Of a stretch of 64,000 nt of DNA, positions 44,958 through 54,268 are shown piece after piece. The position numbers and the translations under genes are program-made. Source of the stretch: Gimesia chilikensis (lineage in GTDB: Bacteria > Planctomycetota > Planctomycetia > Planctomycetales > Planctomycetaceae). The DNA lies in contig NZ_VTSR01000020.1 of the NCBI RefSeq assembly GCF_008329715.1, positions 186,001 through 250,000 on the forward strand. The letters are read 5' to 3'. The notes under the pieces were generated by a model. It saw nothing but the letters and a program-made list of their open reading frames with translations, did no database searches and had not been told where the DNA came from. The stretch's first letter is position 1, and the number at the start of each line of letters is the position of its first letter.

Positions 44958-45592
44958 CCATTTCCGTCACTCGTCGTTTTGGTATTGGGCAATTCCAACC
45001 TGTCACCAAGACTTCACGCGACTCAAGATGCATAAATACCAATCGATGAGCCCCGCAGCGTTGCAGCTCGACTCGTGTAGAAATCGCAGGCCTAGAGTGT
45101 TTTCGCATGACTTTTGCGAAACTGGTCCCAGGTGCCGGTACTTCGTTTCGGACTCGGCTCGATCCCTGCTTCCTTGACGAAATTTTTCGCCGTCTGAAGA
45201 CAGATCCGGGTAATACCGAGTTTCTGAAGTTCCCCCAGGATGCGAATGTGGCCAAATCCCGTTTCACGGGCGATCTTGAGAACCAGTTCTCGTAGTACGG
45301 CACTCTTTCCTGGCCGACCGACAGCTTTTTTCTCCGGGTTTGTTTGTCTTCCCGTACCCAGCGATGAAACGTCCGGGGAGTGATGATCGTGATCAGTTCG
45401 TTGATTACTTTTCCGAGCGACTCACCATATTTCAGGAACTGCGAACGTTCGTGCGGTTTTGTATGAATCTCTCCTGCGGTACGGTTTCGCAAAATCCGGT
45501 TCTCATTTTTCAAGCAGGAGGACGTATTTGGCCAAGAGGCTGTTGGAATCAGTCGCAATCAGTGTCAGCAGGGGATGAAAAAGTTGGTTCAT
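44958..45592 (-). pseudogene. DDE (integrase-core) transposase remnant
   Basis: Piecing frames together gives KNENRILRNRTAGEIHTKPH, E-L-V-L-K-I-A-R-E-T-G-F-G-H-I-R-I-L-G-E-L, and A-K-T-L-stop-A-C-D-F-Y-T-R: a planctomycete-type rve transposase. The TAG (complement of 45092-45094) replaces the Trp codon just before the first catalytic Asp. At least two frameshifts lie near 45510 and 45320. The 3' part is missing, ending at the helicase fragment. Confidence 0.65.
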
Positions 45593-46023
45593 TGTAGTAA
45601 AATCAGTCTCGGTGGTAACATGCTGTAAAATAAGGAGATGTCACTTTATTTGTACCCCGCTGTGACACTTTCACATTCGATGGACGGCCTCTTCAAGTAC
45701 CCTTTGGAACCTTCAGCGACTGTAGGGTCGCAGAGTATACGCAGTTCGCCTTACATATCTGTGTCGCGGTTGCTTTTGACCTACTAATCAAAACTTCGAA
45801 AGCTGCAAGCTACCTCCGAGTCGCTGTGGACTTTAACTTTTGTAGGTTTCACTGAATTCACAAGTTCCGGAATCAGCACGTGCGAAACTCGTTACAAAGA
45901 TAGCTTTGTACGGGACGGAATTGTACGGAACGCACAGGTCTATCAGGCAAACTCAGCATGTTTTCTCCCCCTGATACTCTGTGTTCCCTTGCTTTAATGT
46001 ATTGGAGGGCACTGAGAATGGAA
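45593..46023. other. Non-coding stretch
   Basis: 431 bp without a supportable gene, between transposase debris and the GYF_2-PH-SHOCT gene. I see no clear structure in it. Confidence 0.5.
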
Positions 46024-46884
46024 CTACAGTGAAGACAATATCTTTTCTTTTGCTGTGCGAAATTCTTCGTCTGAAAGCACTCCCATCGAGTGGAGTTTTG
46101 CTAATTTTTCCAATTTATCTAGCGGTGACTCCTCAGGCTCTGCTTGCAACCGCGTGACATTGGTATTTCTTTTGTCGCTCATCTCCTTGAGCCACTTATT
46201 TGCCAAATCGGCAATGACTTTCACCGTTGCCTTTTGGCAATTATCAATTGTGAGTACACGACTCCCTAAATCCACCATAATCTTTCCAAGCACCCAGCCT
46301 TGGCTAGCTGACACGGCCTGGACTCGGTCGTGACGAATGCTCTGGGTATTAACAGAACTGGTTAGTATCGCTGCGTCAAGAAAAAGAAATCTGTCGCTTG
46401 TCAATACAACAAGCCAAGTGTTTAAGCCAAAGTCAAAAGAATTAGAGTTTTCTGATTGCGGCATCATCCCAGACGTGAGTGCGAACACAACCTCATTAGG
46501 TTCCAGGTAGTCTGGCAATGCCTGGAGCTCTTTTTTTGTTCCAAACGAATCAAGGGAAACATTATTTAGTTCGCAAAGCGCCTTCCAATCATGGTTTTTT
46601 GTAAATTCGGCATACTTGTCGTAATTTTCGAGTATCACATTTGAAGCGGGTTGAGCTGCCAATGTGGGCGAGGGGACAGGCAAACTTGGTGGAGGGGGGG
46701 GCTGTGGTTTGGCTGCCCCGAAAGTAAGTCCTTTTATTCTGTCAGCCGTAAACCAGTTGCCGTCAACTCCCTTACGGACAAAGCTGTCAGGGAATAGACG
46801 CCCGGTTTTAGCAAGGTCCCGGATTTGAGTGCCGGTGAACGGGCCTTCAACTTGGCCCATGATATTTGTAAAAAAATCTGCCAT
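46024..46884 (-). CDS. GYF_2 - PH-like - SHOCT domain protein
   Basis: A 286-residue cytoplasmic-looking protein. GYF_2 (DUF4339) occupies residues ~3-52 (M-G-Q-V-E-G-P-F-T-G-T-Q-I; S-F-V-R-K-G). A Pro-rich linker follows, then a bacterial PH-like region at ~125-225 (L-E-P-N-E-V-V-F-A-L-T-S-G; T-W-L-V-V-L-T-S-D-R-F-L-F-L-D). A C-terminal SHOCT motif (L-H-S-M-G-V-L-S-D-E-E-F-R-T-A-K-E-K-I-L) closes it. SHOCT typically caps proteins for oligomerisation. The GYF_2 domain is shared with two proteins of the nine-gene operon, so it may be an accessory component although it is separated by ~2.6 kb of gene remnants. ATG at 46884 lacks a strong ribosome site. Confidence 0.78.
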   Translation of the reverse strand: MADFFTNIMGQVEGPFTGTQIRDLAKTGRLFPDSFVRKGVDGNWFTADRIKGLTFGAAKPQPPPPPSLPVPSPTLAAQPASNVILENYDKYAEFTKNHDWKALCELNNVSLDSFGTKKELQALPDYLEPNEVVFALTSGMMPQSENSNSFDFGLNTWLVVLTSDRFLFLDAAILTSSVNTQSIRHDRVQAVSASQGWVLGKIMVDLGSRVLTIDNCQKATVKVIADLANKWLKEMSDKRNTNVTRLQAEPEESPLDKLEKLAKLHSMGVLSDEEFRTAKEKILSSL

Positions 46885-47059
46885 CGCTCAGCCACAGAAT
46901 CCATTGGGTTAAGAGGCATAACGTCTGGTATAACCAGGCTGCCGAGGTTGAGGTTTCATTTGAAAAGCTCCATGTTGATGCCATTGTTATTAACTTGCGC
47001 ATATTTGTTGTGATATGAAGCAACCATTAAGCTTATCCTAACCATGTGAAAATGAAGAT

Positions 47060-47300
47060 TCAATACACATGTCCACAGGGGCAGTTGCTGACATGGCTGT
47101 GGCATTGGTTGTAGAGGTGAATGTGATACTCCCAACGTATCACTACGCGCCGATAATTATGTACCCATGAGATTGTTCTCTCGACGATCCAACGTCGCTT
47201 GTAACGTCGAATTTTGCGACCATTCTGAGTTTTCTGTTTCCGATTTTTGATCTCTCGATTTTTGGTTTTCGGATACCCACTAGAGCAAGATGAAACAGGA
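47060..47300 (-). pseudogene. C-terminal fragment of an IS5-type transposase
   Basis: The minus strand encodes [19 protein letters not shown] and [17 protein letters not shown], the conserved end of IS5-family DDE transposases (Y-x-x-R-W-x-V-E-R-T-x-x-W). The rest of the gene is absent. It abuts the right island boundary repeat. Confidence 0.7.
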
Positions 47301-47309
47301 AGCCGAGTT

Positions 47310-47398
47310 TCCCCCTCTCTCCGCTTAGATGATTGCCGTTGGGTTATGATACAATAACTCAGCGGCTTTTTGCTTTTTATGGACCGCTCTAAAGCTTC
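47310..47398 (+). repeat. Right copy of island boundary repeat (attR-like)
   Basis: 18 bp (47310-47327) are identical to the tRNA-Ser 3' end at 22595-22612. The duplicated terminator stem-loop (47335-47366, followed by T-rich DNA) and GGACCGCTC-xAxAGCTTC follow. It is interpreted as the displaced original tRNA end. Confidence 0.85.
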
Positions 47399-47844
47399 TC
47401 GTTCGGGACATATTGCTTCACAGGTTTCCTTAAATGTACTGGCGATGAAACCGCCATCAACAGGAACATCTTCTGCACTCCCCTCCAGCACATCCAGGGG
47501 AATCGCATGACTTACTTCCTTGATCAAGTTCGGCTGTGAGAATCGTGTCTCGTCAATAAGACCTCATTTTCAGACCACACATCTTGAAGATGAAGTACTC
47601 TATATGCAGTTGTTCGTTATCACTAACGATGGGCATGCGAATTCCAAAGCGTCAACTTCTCACTTTTGCACTGTGGTTCTCTCTTTTACATTGTGGCTCC
47701 AGATTCCGCCTGGCCTGAAGCTAAGCTGAATTGTCTTATCTCCAGTTACGATCAACCCGCTTCTAAATTGCCCCTCATTTTTATCATACTCTCACCGACA
47801 TAGGTATCTTGCGAACAGACGACGTTTTTGTATAGTATTGTCCG
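47399..47844. other. Non-coding stretch right of the island
   Basis: 446 bp without a convincing gene. A short minus-strand frame near 47420-47527 ([20 protein letters not shown]) looks partly protein-like but lacks family matches and context. Confidence 0.4.
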
Positions 47845-48066
47845 ATGCAACGATTTCCTTATATTACTGATTACATGAACGAAGTTTTCGCGAAAGAGAA
47901 AACACATTGGGACTTTATTCTGCTGCGTCCTTTGCTGATCGTGTTCTATTTCTTTTTGCGGTTCATCAGCCCCTGGCCGCCTCTGTCAGACAAAACTGAT
48001 ATCGTCAATGGCGTGCTGGCAGCATACTTGAGGCAACATCAACAGCTGCCCTTCCGATCCGGTTAA
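47845..48066 (+). pseudogene. Possible truncated membrane-associated protein
   Basis: A 73-codon frame from ATG. Residues ~13-41 (E-V-F-A-K-E-K-T-H-W-D-F-I-L-L-R-P-L-L, then I-V-F-Y-F-F-L-R-F) look like a genuine N-terminal amphipathic/hydrophobic segment. From ~47965 the sequence changes character and runs antisense into the end of the glycosyltransferase gene. This suggests a gene cut at a rearrangement junction. Low confidence. Confidence 0.3.
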
Positions 48067-49446
48067 CTCCATTGACCAGTTCCAGTCATGTGCGGGAATG
48101 CCTGCATGATGGCTGCCCCAATAACGCGGGGTTCTGGAATCCCAGTACATTAAACAGCCAGTACCTGCGTAGTCGACTTGAAACGGATCTGCAGGCAGAT
48201 CTGTAATTTCGTGGGGAGCATCGTCGTTCCACCAGCCGCCGACATACAGCTTGGGAATATGGCGATTGTGGTAACATCCAGACACCGCATTGGGAGGTGT
48301 CCAGCCTGAAACAAGAGCCTGCATCAAATCGGCGCCCGCCTGAATAGGGACCATGATATCGTCTTCAATGATCCAATGAATTTCACCATCCATGTGGGTA
48401 CGAAGTTGATTACAGGCATGGGCCATGAAACGAGACACAGCGTCTCGCCGTTCCTCTTCGCTCTGATGGTTGTGAGAGACGCGCTCTTCCAATGGAATAA
48501 TTTTGATGGTCTGGAAAGTGGACCAGTAGCGGCTGACCTCTTTTTCAATCATGACACGGAAATCGGTATCATTACTGTTATCAAGCAGAACCAGCTCGGG
48601 TTTTGAGGAGTTGTCGAGCAGCCGTGTCGCCTGGGCGACAGCAGACATCCAGGCGGGAAACAATTTGGGAATTCGGCCACTGATGATCGAGCCCACAGCG
48701 ACGCGTGCATTCAGCTTTCGCACTTCCGGCATGAACGCTTCCTGCTGATCATGGGTTTTCTCACGATTGTTTGCCGACCAGGAAGCTGCATGCTGGCGGT
48801 ATTTGAGCGTCGCATTGCTGCGCCGGGGAACTCCCAGGCGAGATCCTCGCAACGCCAGATCCCAGTCCCACATGGTTTTAATACCTTCGCGCCAGCGTCC
48901 CGCCACTTCAAATACTTTTCGACGCCACATTGCCGAAGTATTAACAAAATTGTTGCGCCAGATGTCAGATCCTTCCCACTCTGGTGCATCCCAGAAGATG
49001 GAAAAATCACCAAACGCCTGAGCCGGCCCATAGACAAAGGGAGTGTCATCCCGCATCGCGTTTAAATGTTCTTCGATATAGTTGGCGGGCATGATGTCGT
49101 CGCCATCCAGAAATACCAGGTAGTCCCCCGAAGATGCAGCAGCACCACGGTTGCGCGTTTCACAGACTCCCTGGTGCCGAGGACTCTCCAGAACAGTCAA
49201 CCCCTGCGACTGATATTGACGGGCCAGTTCGAGGGAATCGTCGATGCTGTTGTCGTCCGAGTAAATCACCTCACACGGGATGGATTGTTGCAGTGCAGAC
49301 TCGATCGTTTCTGCCAGATATCTTTCGTTATTGCGGGCCGCAATAATAATGCTGACTCGACTGCGGGAATGATGATTCTTTACAAACTTTTCTAAACTCG
49401 GATTCCTGCCCGTTTTTTCTCCTGGTAATTTCAGCCCGCCCACCAT
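47986..49446 (-). CDS. Family 2 glycosyltransferase with an extra C-terminal glycosyltransferase-like half
   Basis: 486 residues. The N-terminal GT-A fold of family GT2 has R-V-S-I-I-I-A-A-R-N-N-E-R-Y-L, V-I-Y-S-D-D-N-S-I-D-D-S and the D-G-D-D metal/nucleotide motif (V-F-L-D-G-D-D). A second half from ~residue 255 has a fresh Rossmann-like start (P-E-L-V-L-L-D-N-S-N-D) and W-I-I-E-D-D-I, resembling another glycosyltransferase domain. It probably adds sugars to a cell-surface glycan; donor unknown. ATG at 49446 is chosen because GAGAGGAA lies 8 nt upstream; an upstream GTG/ATG-type start at 49464 is weaker. No signal peptide. Confidence 0.82.
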   Translation of the reverse strand: MVGGLKLPGEKTGRNPSLEKFVKNHHSRSRVSIIIAARNNERYLAETIESALQQSIPCEVIYSDDNSIDDSLELARQYQSQGLTVLESPRHQGVCETRNRGAAASSGDYLVFLDGDDIMPANYIEEHLNAMRDDTPFVYGPAQAFGDFSIFWDAPEWEGSDIWRNNFVNTSAMWRRKVFEVAGRWREGIKTMWDWDLALRGSRLGVPRRSNATLKYRQHAASWSANNREKTHDQQEAFMPEVRKLNARVAVGSIISGRIPKLFPAWMSAVAQATRLLDNSSKPELVLLDNSNDTDFRVMIEKEVSRYWSTFQTIKIIPLEERVSHNHQSEEERRDAVSRFMAHACNQLRTHMDGEIHWIIEDDIMVPIQAGADLMQALVSGWTPPNAVSGCYHNRHIPKLYVGGWWNDDAPHEITDLPADPFQVDYAGTGCLMYWDSRTPRYWGSHHAGIPAHDWNWSMELTGSEGQLLMLPQVCCQHAIDDISFV

Positions 49447-49520
49447 CAAATCAATTCCTCTCAATGCCGGTAAATCATGTTTCAGAGATCGAATTTAATG
49501 CGTCAGTTTATTTCCAGCTG

Positions 49521-51548
49521 TCACTGCATTATGCTGCATTCGGGGAGCGCTTCCATCAGCAGATTTTTCCCATCATCGGTAACCTGGGTTTCGGTAAGAT
49601 ACAGTTCGCGGAGACTCTTCAGATCCTGCAAATACAGCAAACCAGAATCCGTCACATTGGTAAAAGATAATTGTAACCATTGAAGACCTGCCAGGCTTTT
49701 CAGATGTGTCAGGCCGGAATCATTTATACCCGTATTCCCCAGATTCAAAGAGTCGAGGCTGGAAAGCCCTGACAGGTATTTTAAACCGTCATTGGTCACT
49801 GCTGTGTGTTGCATCGTAATTGACCGCAACGTACCAAACTGACTCAGTTGTTCCAGGCTCGTATCACCTGTCTTTGTGTTGTACAGATCAATCTTGCTTA
49901 GCGCTGGCAGTGCTTTCAGATGTGCGATTCCCACATCGGTGATGTTCGTATCATAGAGATCCAAAGTCTCAAGATTCTTCAAATAGCAGAACCACTTCAG
50001 GTCTTCATCGAGCACCTGCTTGTTTTCATGCAGCAGGATTTTTCTCGTTTGAAACACTCCGGTGGGAAGTTCAGACAGTTTCTCAATGACCTGCGGCTCT
50101 GCATCGACTGATATCTCAACCACTCCCCCTAATTCCAATGTCCTCGACGCAGCTGCCCTGTCATTATCTGCAGGATTGACGGGACTGGTACTTTTATTGT
50201 CTGCAGGATTTGAAACGGCTTTTTCAGGTGCACCGGTAGCAGTTTTAGCCGGATTCTTGAGCGGACTGAAAAACAGATGCTGATTGGAGAATGCCCACCA
50301 CAACAGCGCCAGAAAGCCGAGGGGGAACAACCATCTCATAAATGGGTAGCGCGCTTTCGGTTGCATGACTGTAGAATCAAGACAGATACGACCATACTCT
50401 GAAAAGCACTCATCATCCTTATAGAGAGAAAAAAGTGTCGAGAGATCTTCATCCAACACGGCAGTACGTGGGCCTGGCTGGATTTGAATCGGCCCCTGCT
50501 GTGGCTGGTCAGTCTGCTCGGATTGATCAAAGGGAATGCTTTCCAGTGCTTCAATCAGTTCTGCGGTTGAGTTATATCGTTCAACGGGCTCCTTGCTCAC
50601 CATTTTATGAAAGATGGCTTCCAGTTCGTCAGGAACTTCAGGACGCTGCTTTTGAATCGAGGGGATTGGCTGTTCCAGGTGAGCGAGTATTTTTTTGACA
50701 AACGAATCAGCCGGATACATCACCCTGCTGGTCAGTAAATAGTAGAGGGAACAACCAAGGCTATAAATATCAGAGCGTGCATCCGCAGCGTGTGTATTCT
50801 GAGCCTGTTCCGGTGACATATAGTCGAGTGTCCCCTTCACACTTCCCGATTCTGTCAGCTGCGTGGCCGGCACCTCACTAGGTTCTAGATTGTCGATTCG
50901 CGCCAGCCCCATATCCAGGATTTTGACAGTCCCCTTCAGATCCAGCAACAGGTTGGCTGGCTTGATATCTCGATGAATAATTCCCTCGGAGTGGGCAAAC
51001 CCCAGGCCCTTGGCCGCCTGGATGATATAATTGACGGCGACATCAACCTGCAGGACGCCGTGCTCTTTGACGAGGTCTGACAGATTGATTCCATCAACAT
51101 ACTCCATCACAAAATAGGAGACCCCTTTGGCTTCCCCGGCGTCATACGCGGTCACGATATTGGGGTGAGTCAATTTCGCCGCTGCCTGGACTTCCCGTTG
51201 GAACCGGCCGATCGATTCTTCATCCAGGGCAATTTTTGTGGGAAGCGTTTTCAGCGCCACTTTTCGCTTCATCCGGCGATGCTCTGCCAGATAGACCTTC
51301 CCCATCCCGCCCGCACCAATCTCGCGCAGTATCAGATAGTCGCCCAACACGAGCCGGTCACCTTTGTGTTGCAGGATCATCTTGATTTGAAACTCGTTGA
51401 GCTTCTTATTTTTGACCAGTGTCTTTGCCAGATCCAGGGCGGTTTCGGACGAGTCGACCTGTGTCTCTTGAAGTGCAATGACATCCTTAGCGGAAAAAAT
51501 ACCGCTTTCATCCAGTAGCGACAGAAATTGATTGCGGGATAATGTCAT
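49521..51548 (-). CDS. Membrane Ser/Thr protein kinase with C-terminal leucine-rich repeats
   Basis: A 675-residue protein. A short planctomycete pre-kinase helical region (1-65) leads to a Hanks-type kinase: glycine loop I-G-A-G-G-M-G-K-V (77-85), catalytic Lys100 (V-A-L-K), H-R-D at 192-194, and D-M-G at 212-214 instead of D-F-G. A Pro/Gln linker, one transmembrane helix (~403-421) and about six leucine-rich repeats (~520-670; L-x-x-L-x-L-x-x-T-x-I-T-D-x-G) follow. The repeats would face outside, suggesting ligand sensing with cytoplasmic phosphorylation. It is monocistronic. A 564-bp region with an 11-bp hairpin lies upstream. Confidence 0.92.
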   Translation of the reverse strand: MTLSRNQFLSLLDESGIFSAKDVIALQETQVDSSETALDLAKTLVKNKKLNEFQIKMILQHKGDRLVLGDYLILREIGAGGMGKVYLAEHRRMKRKVALKTLPTKIALDEESIGRFQREVQAAAKLTHPNIVTAYDAGEAKGVSYFVMEYVDGINLSDLVKEHGVLQVDVAVNYIIQAAKGLGFAHSEGIIHRDIKPANLLLDLKGTVKILDMGLARIDNLEPSEVPATQLTESGSVKGTLDYMSPEQAQNTHAADARSDIYSLGCSLYYLLTSRVMYPADSFVKKILAHLEQPIPSIQKQRPEVPDELEAIFHKMVSKEPVERYNSTAELIEALESIPFDQSEQTDQPQQGPIQIQPGPRTAVLDEDLSTLFSLYKDDECFSEYGRICLDSTVMQPKARYPFMRWLFPLGFLALLWWAFSNQHLFFSPLKNPAKTATGAPEKAVSNPADNKSTSPVNPADNDRAAASRTLELGGVVEISVDAEPQVIEKLSELPTGVFQTRKILLHENKQVLDEDLKWFCYLKNLETLDLYDTNITDVGIAHLKALPALSKIDLYNTKTGDTSLEQLSQFGTLRSITMQHTAVTNDGLKYLSGLSSLDSLNLGNTGINDSGLTHLKSLAGLQWLQLSFTNVTDSGLLYLQDLKSLRELYLTETQVTDDGKNLLMEALPECSIMQ

Positions 51549-52112
51549 ATAGGCGGAATGAAAAAAATGTTCAGAGTGAATATGAATTCAATTATGTTAC
51601 CCGAATCTATGCTCAATTCAAGAATTGTTGTAGGTTGATACTGGATTTTCAGTATCAACCCTCATGCAGCCAATCTTTTTTAGTGCGGCCCCGTCTCTGT
51701 AGAGGTTAGGCAGGATCACAGTTCCGGTCTGATTTACACTGACAGCTGCCATCCCTGTTTTGAAGTCAAGAAGAGCGATCCGGGCGATAGAGTGTAATAA
51801 TGAGAAGTGGACGGAATTCCAAACTGACTGTTTGTCACGACGTCACTGAGATCTCGTGCCCTCAATCAAAAGGCCTTTTTACTACGTAACACACGACATG
51901 CCTGCGTTTCCTGCGGTGTAGGTCGACACTTCGGCTGATCAATTTCATCAGAGACTTAGAACATGTGATATCCACATGAGCAGGTCACAGAATAAGGGAT
52001 TTAAGCTGCAGGATCCGCAGGATGAAAATTGTCGCTGATTTATAATCCATCTTTTCCCCGATCACGGAATCGAGTATTCTCCTGCCCCCTAGCCGATCAT
52101 CCTTTCTGATTA
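51549..52112. other. Intergenic region with an isolated hairpin
   Basis: 564 bp without a gene between divergent kinase and lipoprotein genes. The only structure I see is a perfect 11-bp inverted repeat at 51633-51660 (GGTTGATACTG, loop GATTTT, CAGTATCAACC), about 85 bp upstream of the kinase start and without a T-run. Confidence 0.55.
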
Positions 52113-52151
52113 GTGCTTTCCCCCTCGACTCTAACAATTCAACCTAAAGAC

Positions 52152-52655
52152 ATGCGCTGTCTGCACACACGGGCCAAGCGGCAGTACAGCATTCGGAGAC
52201 CATTTGCTTTGCTTAGCCCATCTCGACGCCGTTTTCTATTGTCTGGAATCAATCTCGTTCTCACAGGCTCTTTAACAGGTTGTGGAACCATTCTGTACCC
52301 CGAACGCAGAGGACAGCCTGCGGGGCCGCTCGACTGGAAAATCGTGGGTCTGAATTCCATCGGACTCCTGTTTTTCTTTGTTCCTGGGGTGATCGCGTTC
52401 GCTGTCGATTTCATCAACGGCACCATTTATCTGCCTCCGCATGAGTATGGTATCGATGACCCAAATAGCCAGGATGTAGAACTGAAGTCGGTTTCAATTC
52501 CCCCCGATCAAATTTCCCCGGATGAAGTCAGCCTGCTTGTCTCACAGCATTCCGGTCGCAAGGTGATCCTGTTACCCGGGGAATACGAGACTCAACCGAT
52601 CCAATCGATCGAGGAATTCTGGTCCGTCGAACGGAAGATGAACGTGCAATCCTGA
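52152..52655 (+). CDS. Small conserved lipoprotein, unknown function
   Basis: About 167 residues. A long basic N-terminus with S-R-R-R-F-L-L-S-G (Tat-like) is followed by a hydrophobic stretch and lipobox L-T-G-C. The mature part begins G-T-I-L-Y-P-E-R-R-G-Q and contains one membrane-like segment (I-G-L-L-F-F-F-V-P-G-V-I-A-F-A-V-D-F) ending in G-T-I-Y-L-P. These two motifs recur in small bacterial lipoproteins of unknown role. GTG at 52113 is an alternative start. It is probably monocistronic. Confidence 0.65.
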   Translation: MRCLHTRAKRQYSIRRPFALLSPSRRRFLLSGINLVLTGSLTGCGTILYPERRGQPAGPLDWKIVGLNSIGLLFFFVPGVIAFAVDFINGTIYLPPHEYGIDDPNSQDVELKSVSIPPDQISPDEVSLLVSQHSGRKVILLPGEYETQPIQSIEEFWSVERKMNVQS

Positions 52656-52982
52656 CGGGAATTCCTACCAGGGCCAGAAACGAAATCCCCTGTCGCCACA
52701 CTATTTAACCATTCTCTCTGACTGGTAATCCCCCTAAACTGAGCCGAACTCCATCCCCGGGACCAGGCAGATTAATGAGGATCTTGTGGCAAAGATACAT
52801 GGCATTCCGTCACTTTGTCGGGTAAAATGGAGGGAGCAGGTTCAGGCCTCTCGCCCTGCTCTCTGTGTGATGAAAAACGCTCTTAGCTGCTCCTCGAAAC
52901 CATTTTCGAACCTGGCGGCTTCCAAGAGAGTTGAATGCCTTCCTTCGTATTGCCTCCCTTAGCTATTGGATTGACTCCCAGC

Positions 52983-54266
52983 ATGAAGAATAAAATCAAT
53001 CGCCGTCGATTCTTGATTCGCTCCATGGCCGGATCGATCGCTTTACCAGGGCTACCTTCTCTGATGAGTACTGCCCTCGCCGGGAACTCAGCGATTACAG
53101 AGGACCGGGGAGCCGGTGCGGGGGCCCAGCGATTCGTCGCGGTGGGTAATTTACTCGGTTTTCAACTGAAACATTTTTTCCCTGAGAAAACCGGCAAAGA
53201 CTTTGAAGAAACAAAGCTGCTCAAACCTCTGGCTGCGAATCGCGATCAGCTGACAATCTATCGTGGACTTGATCATGGACTTCGCGGCGGTCACTTTGCC
53301 GTGCACACCTTCCTGTCAGGTCTCCTCCATCACGAGTCCAAGAACCGTACCGACGGCAACGTTACCATTGATCAATTCATTGCAGATGAGATTGGAAACC
53401 AGACACGGTTCCCATCACTCACGGTTGGTTCTGAGGGTGGCATCCATGGTGGTTGCCAGCTTTCATGGACGAAGTCAGGCGTTCGCGTTCCGCCGATCAC
53501 GGGGCCTGCCGAGCTGTTTGACCGCCTGTTTGTCGCAGACTCAAAACAGGTCCAGGCTCGAAAAGTGAAAGAGAACTCACTGCAGGCCTCGATTCTTGAT
53601 TCGATTCACGACGAAGCCCGTTCACTTTCAAAACGAGTTAACAGCGAAGACAAGGCGAAGCTCGACGAGTATTTCAGCTCCATTCGCGATGTCGAAAAAC
53701 GCTTGAAGCTCCGTCAGGTCTGGTCCGATCAGCCCAAACCGAAAGCCCCCTTCGACAAACCGGCTGATAAGAATACCGTGGAAGATCTGCCGATGCTCTA
53801 CGAGTTAATCGCGCTGGCGTTACAGACCGATTCCACTCGGATCGCGACGCTGGAAATCGGCGGCAGCTTTTTGCCACAACACCTGGGCATCAATAAGTCC
53901 TACCATGGTCTTTCTCACCATGGCAATAACGAAGAGTCCATCGCGGACCTGGTCACGCTTGAACTCTATCAGATCGAACAGTTTGGAAAGTTCCTGACGC
54001 GTCTGGCTGGGATCTCTGACGGCGAACGGACCCTGCTTGATTCAACCGCCGTCCTGTTTGGCAGCGGTATGGGGAATGCCAATTCACACACCAACTCAGA
54101 CCTCCCCATTATTCTGGCAGGAGGCGGGTATGGGACTGGTGAATTCAAGCAAGCACCCGCGAAAGGCCCGGGCAAGGTTCCGTTGTGTAATCTCTTCCTG
54201 GATATCGCTCAGCGAATGGGTGTGGAGAAGGAAGCATTCGGAACGAGTACCGGAAGGTTCTCCTGA
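52983..54266 (+). CDS. DUF1552 family secreted protein
   Basis: About 427 residues. Tat signal N-R-R-R-F-L-I-R-S-M-A-G-S at the N-terminus, then the DUF1552 body: Y-R-G-L-D-H-G-L-R-G-G-H-F-A-V-H-T-F-L-S-G, S-L-T-V-G-S-E-G-G, and a late G-S-G-M-G-N-A-N-S-H-T-N. DUF1552 is the usual neighbour of DUF1592-type cytochrome proteins in planctomycetes. Function is unknown. ATG at 52983 gives a conventional Tat signal; ATG at 52935 (AAGAGAG upstream) would add 16 residues. The next gene starts 2 bp after the stop, so they form an operon. Confidence 0.88.
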   Translation: MKNKINRRRFLIRSMAGSIALPGLPSLMSTALAGNSAITEDRGAGAGAQRFVAVGNLLGFQLKHFFPEKTGKDFEETKLLKPLAANRDQLTIYRGLDHGLRGGHFAVHTFLSGLLHHESKNRTDGNVTIDQFIADEIGNQTRFPSLTVGSEGGIHGGCQLSWTKSGVRVPPITGPAELFDRLFVADSKQVQARKVKENSLQASILDSIHDEARSLSKRVNSEDKAKLDEYFSSIRDVEKRLKLRQVWSDQPKPKAPFDKPADKNTVEDLPMLYELIALALQTDSTRIATLEIGGSFLPQHLGINKSYHGLSHHGNNEESIADLVTLELYQIEQFGKFLTRLAGISDGERTLLDSTAVLFGSGMGNANSHTNSDLPIILAGGGYGTGEFKQAPAKGPGKVPLCNLFLDIAQRMGVEKEAFGTSTGRFS

Positions 54267-54268
54267 AA

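Noticed and set aside
44821-45558. 245-codon minus-strand frame taken as one intact protein
   Set aside because: It mixes true transposase segments with out-of-frame stretches; frame-corrected reading shows a pseudogene.
47060-47527. 155-codon minus-strand frame as a single gene
   Set aside because: It runs through the att repeat and terminator copy; only the IS5-type tail is convincing.
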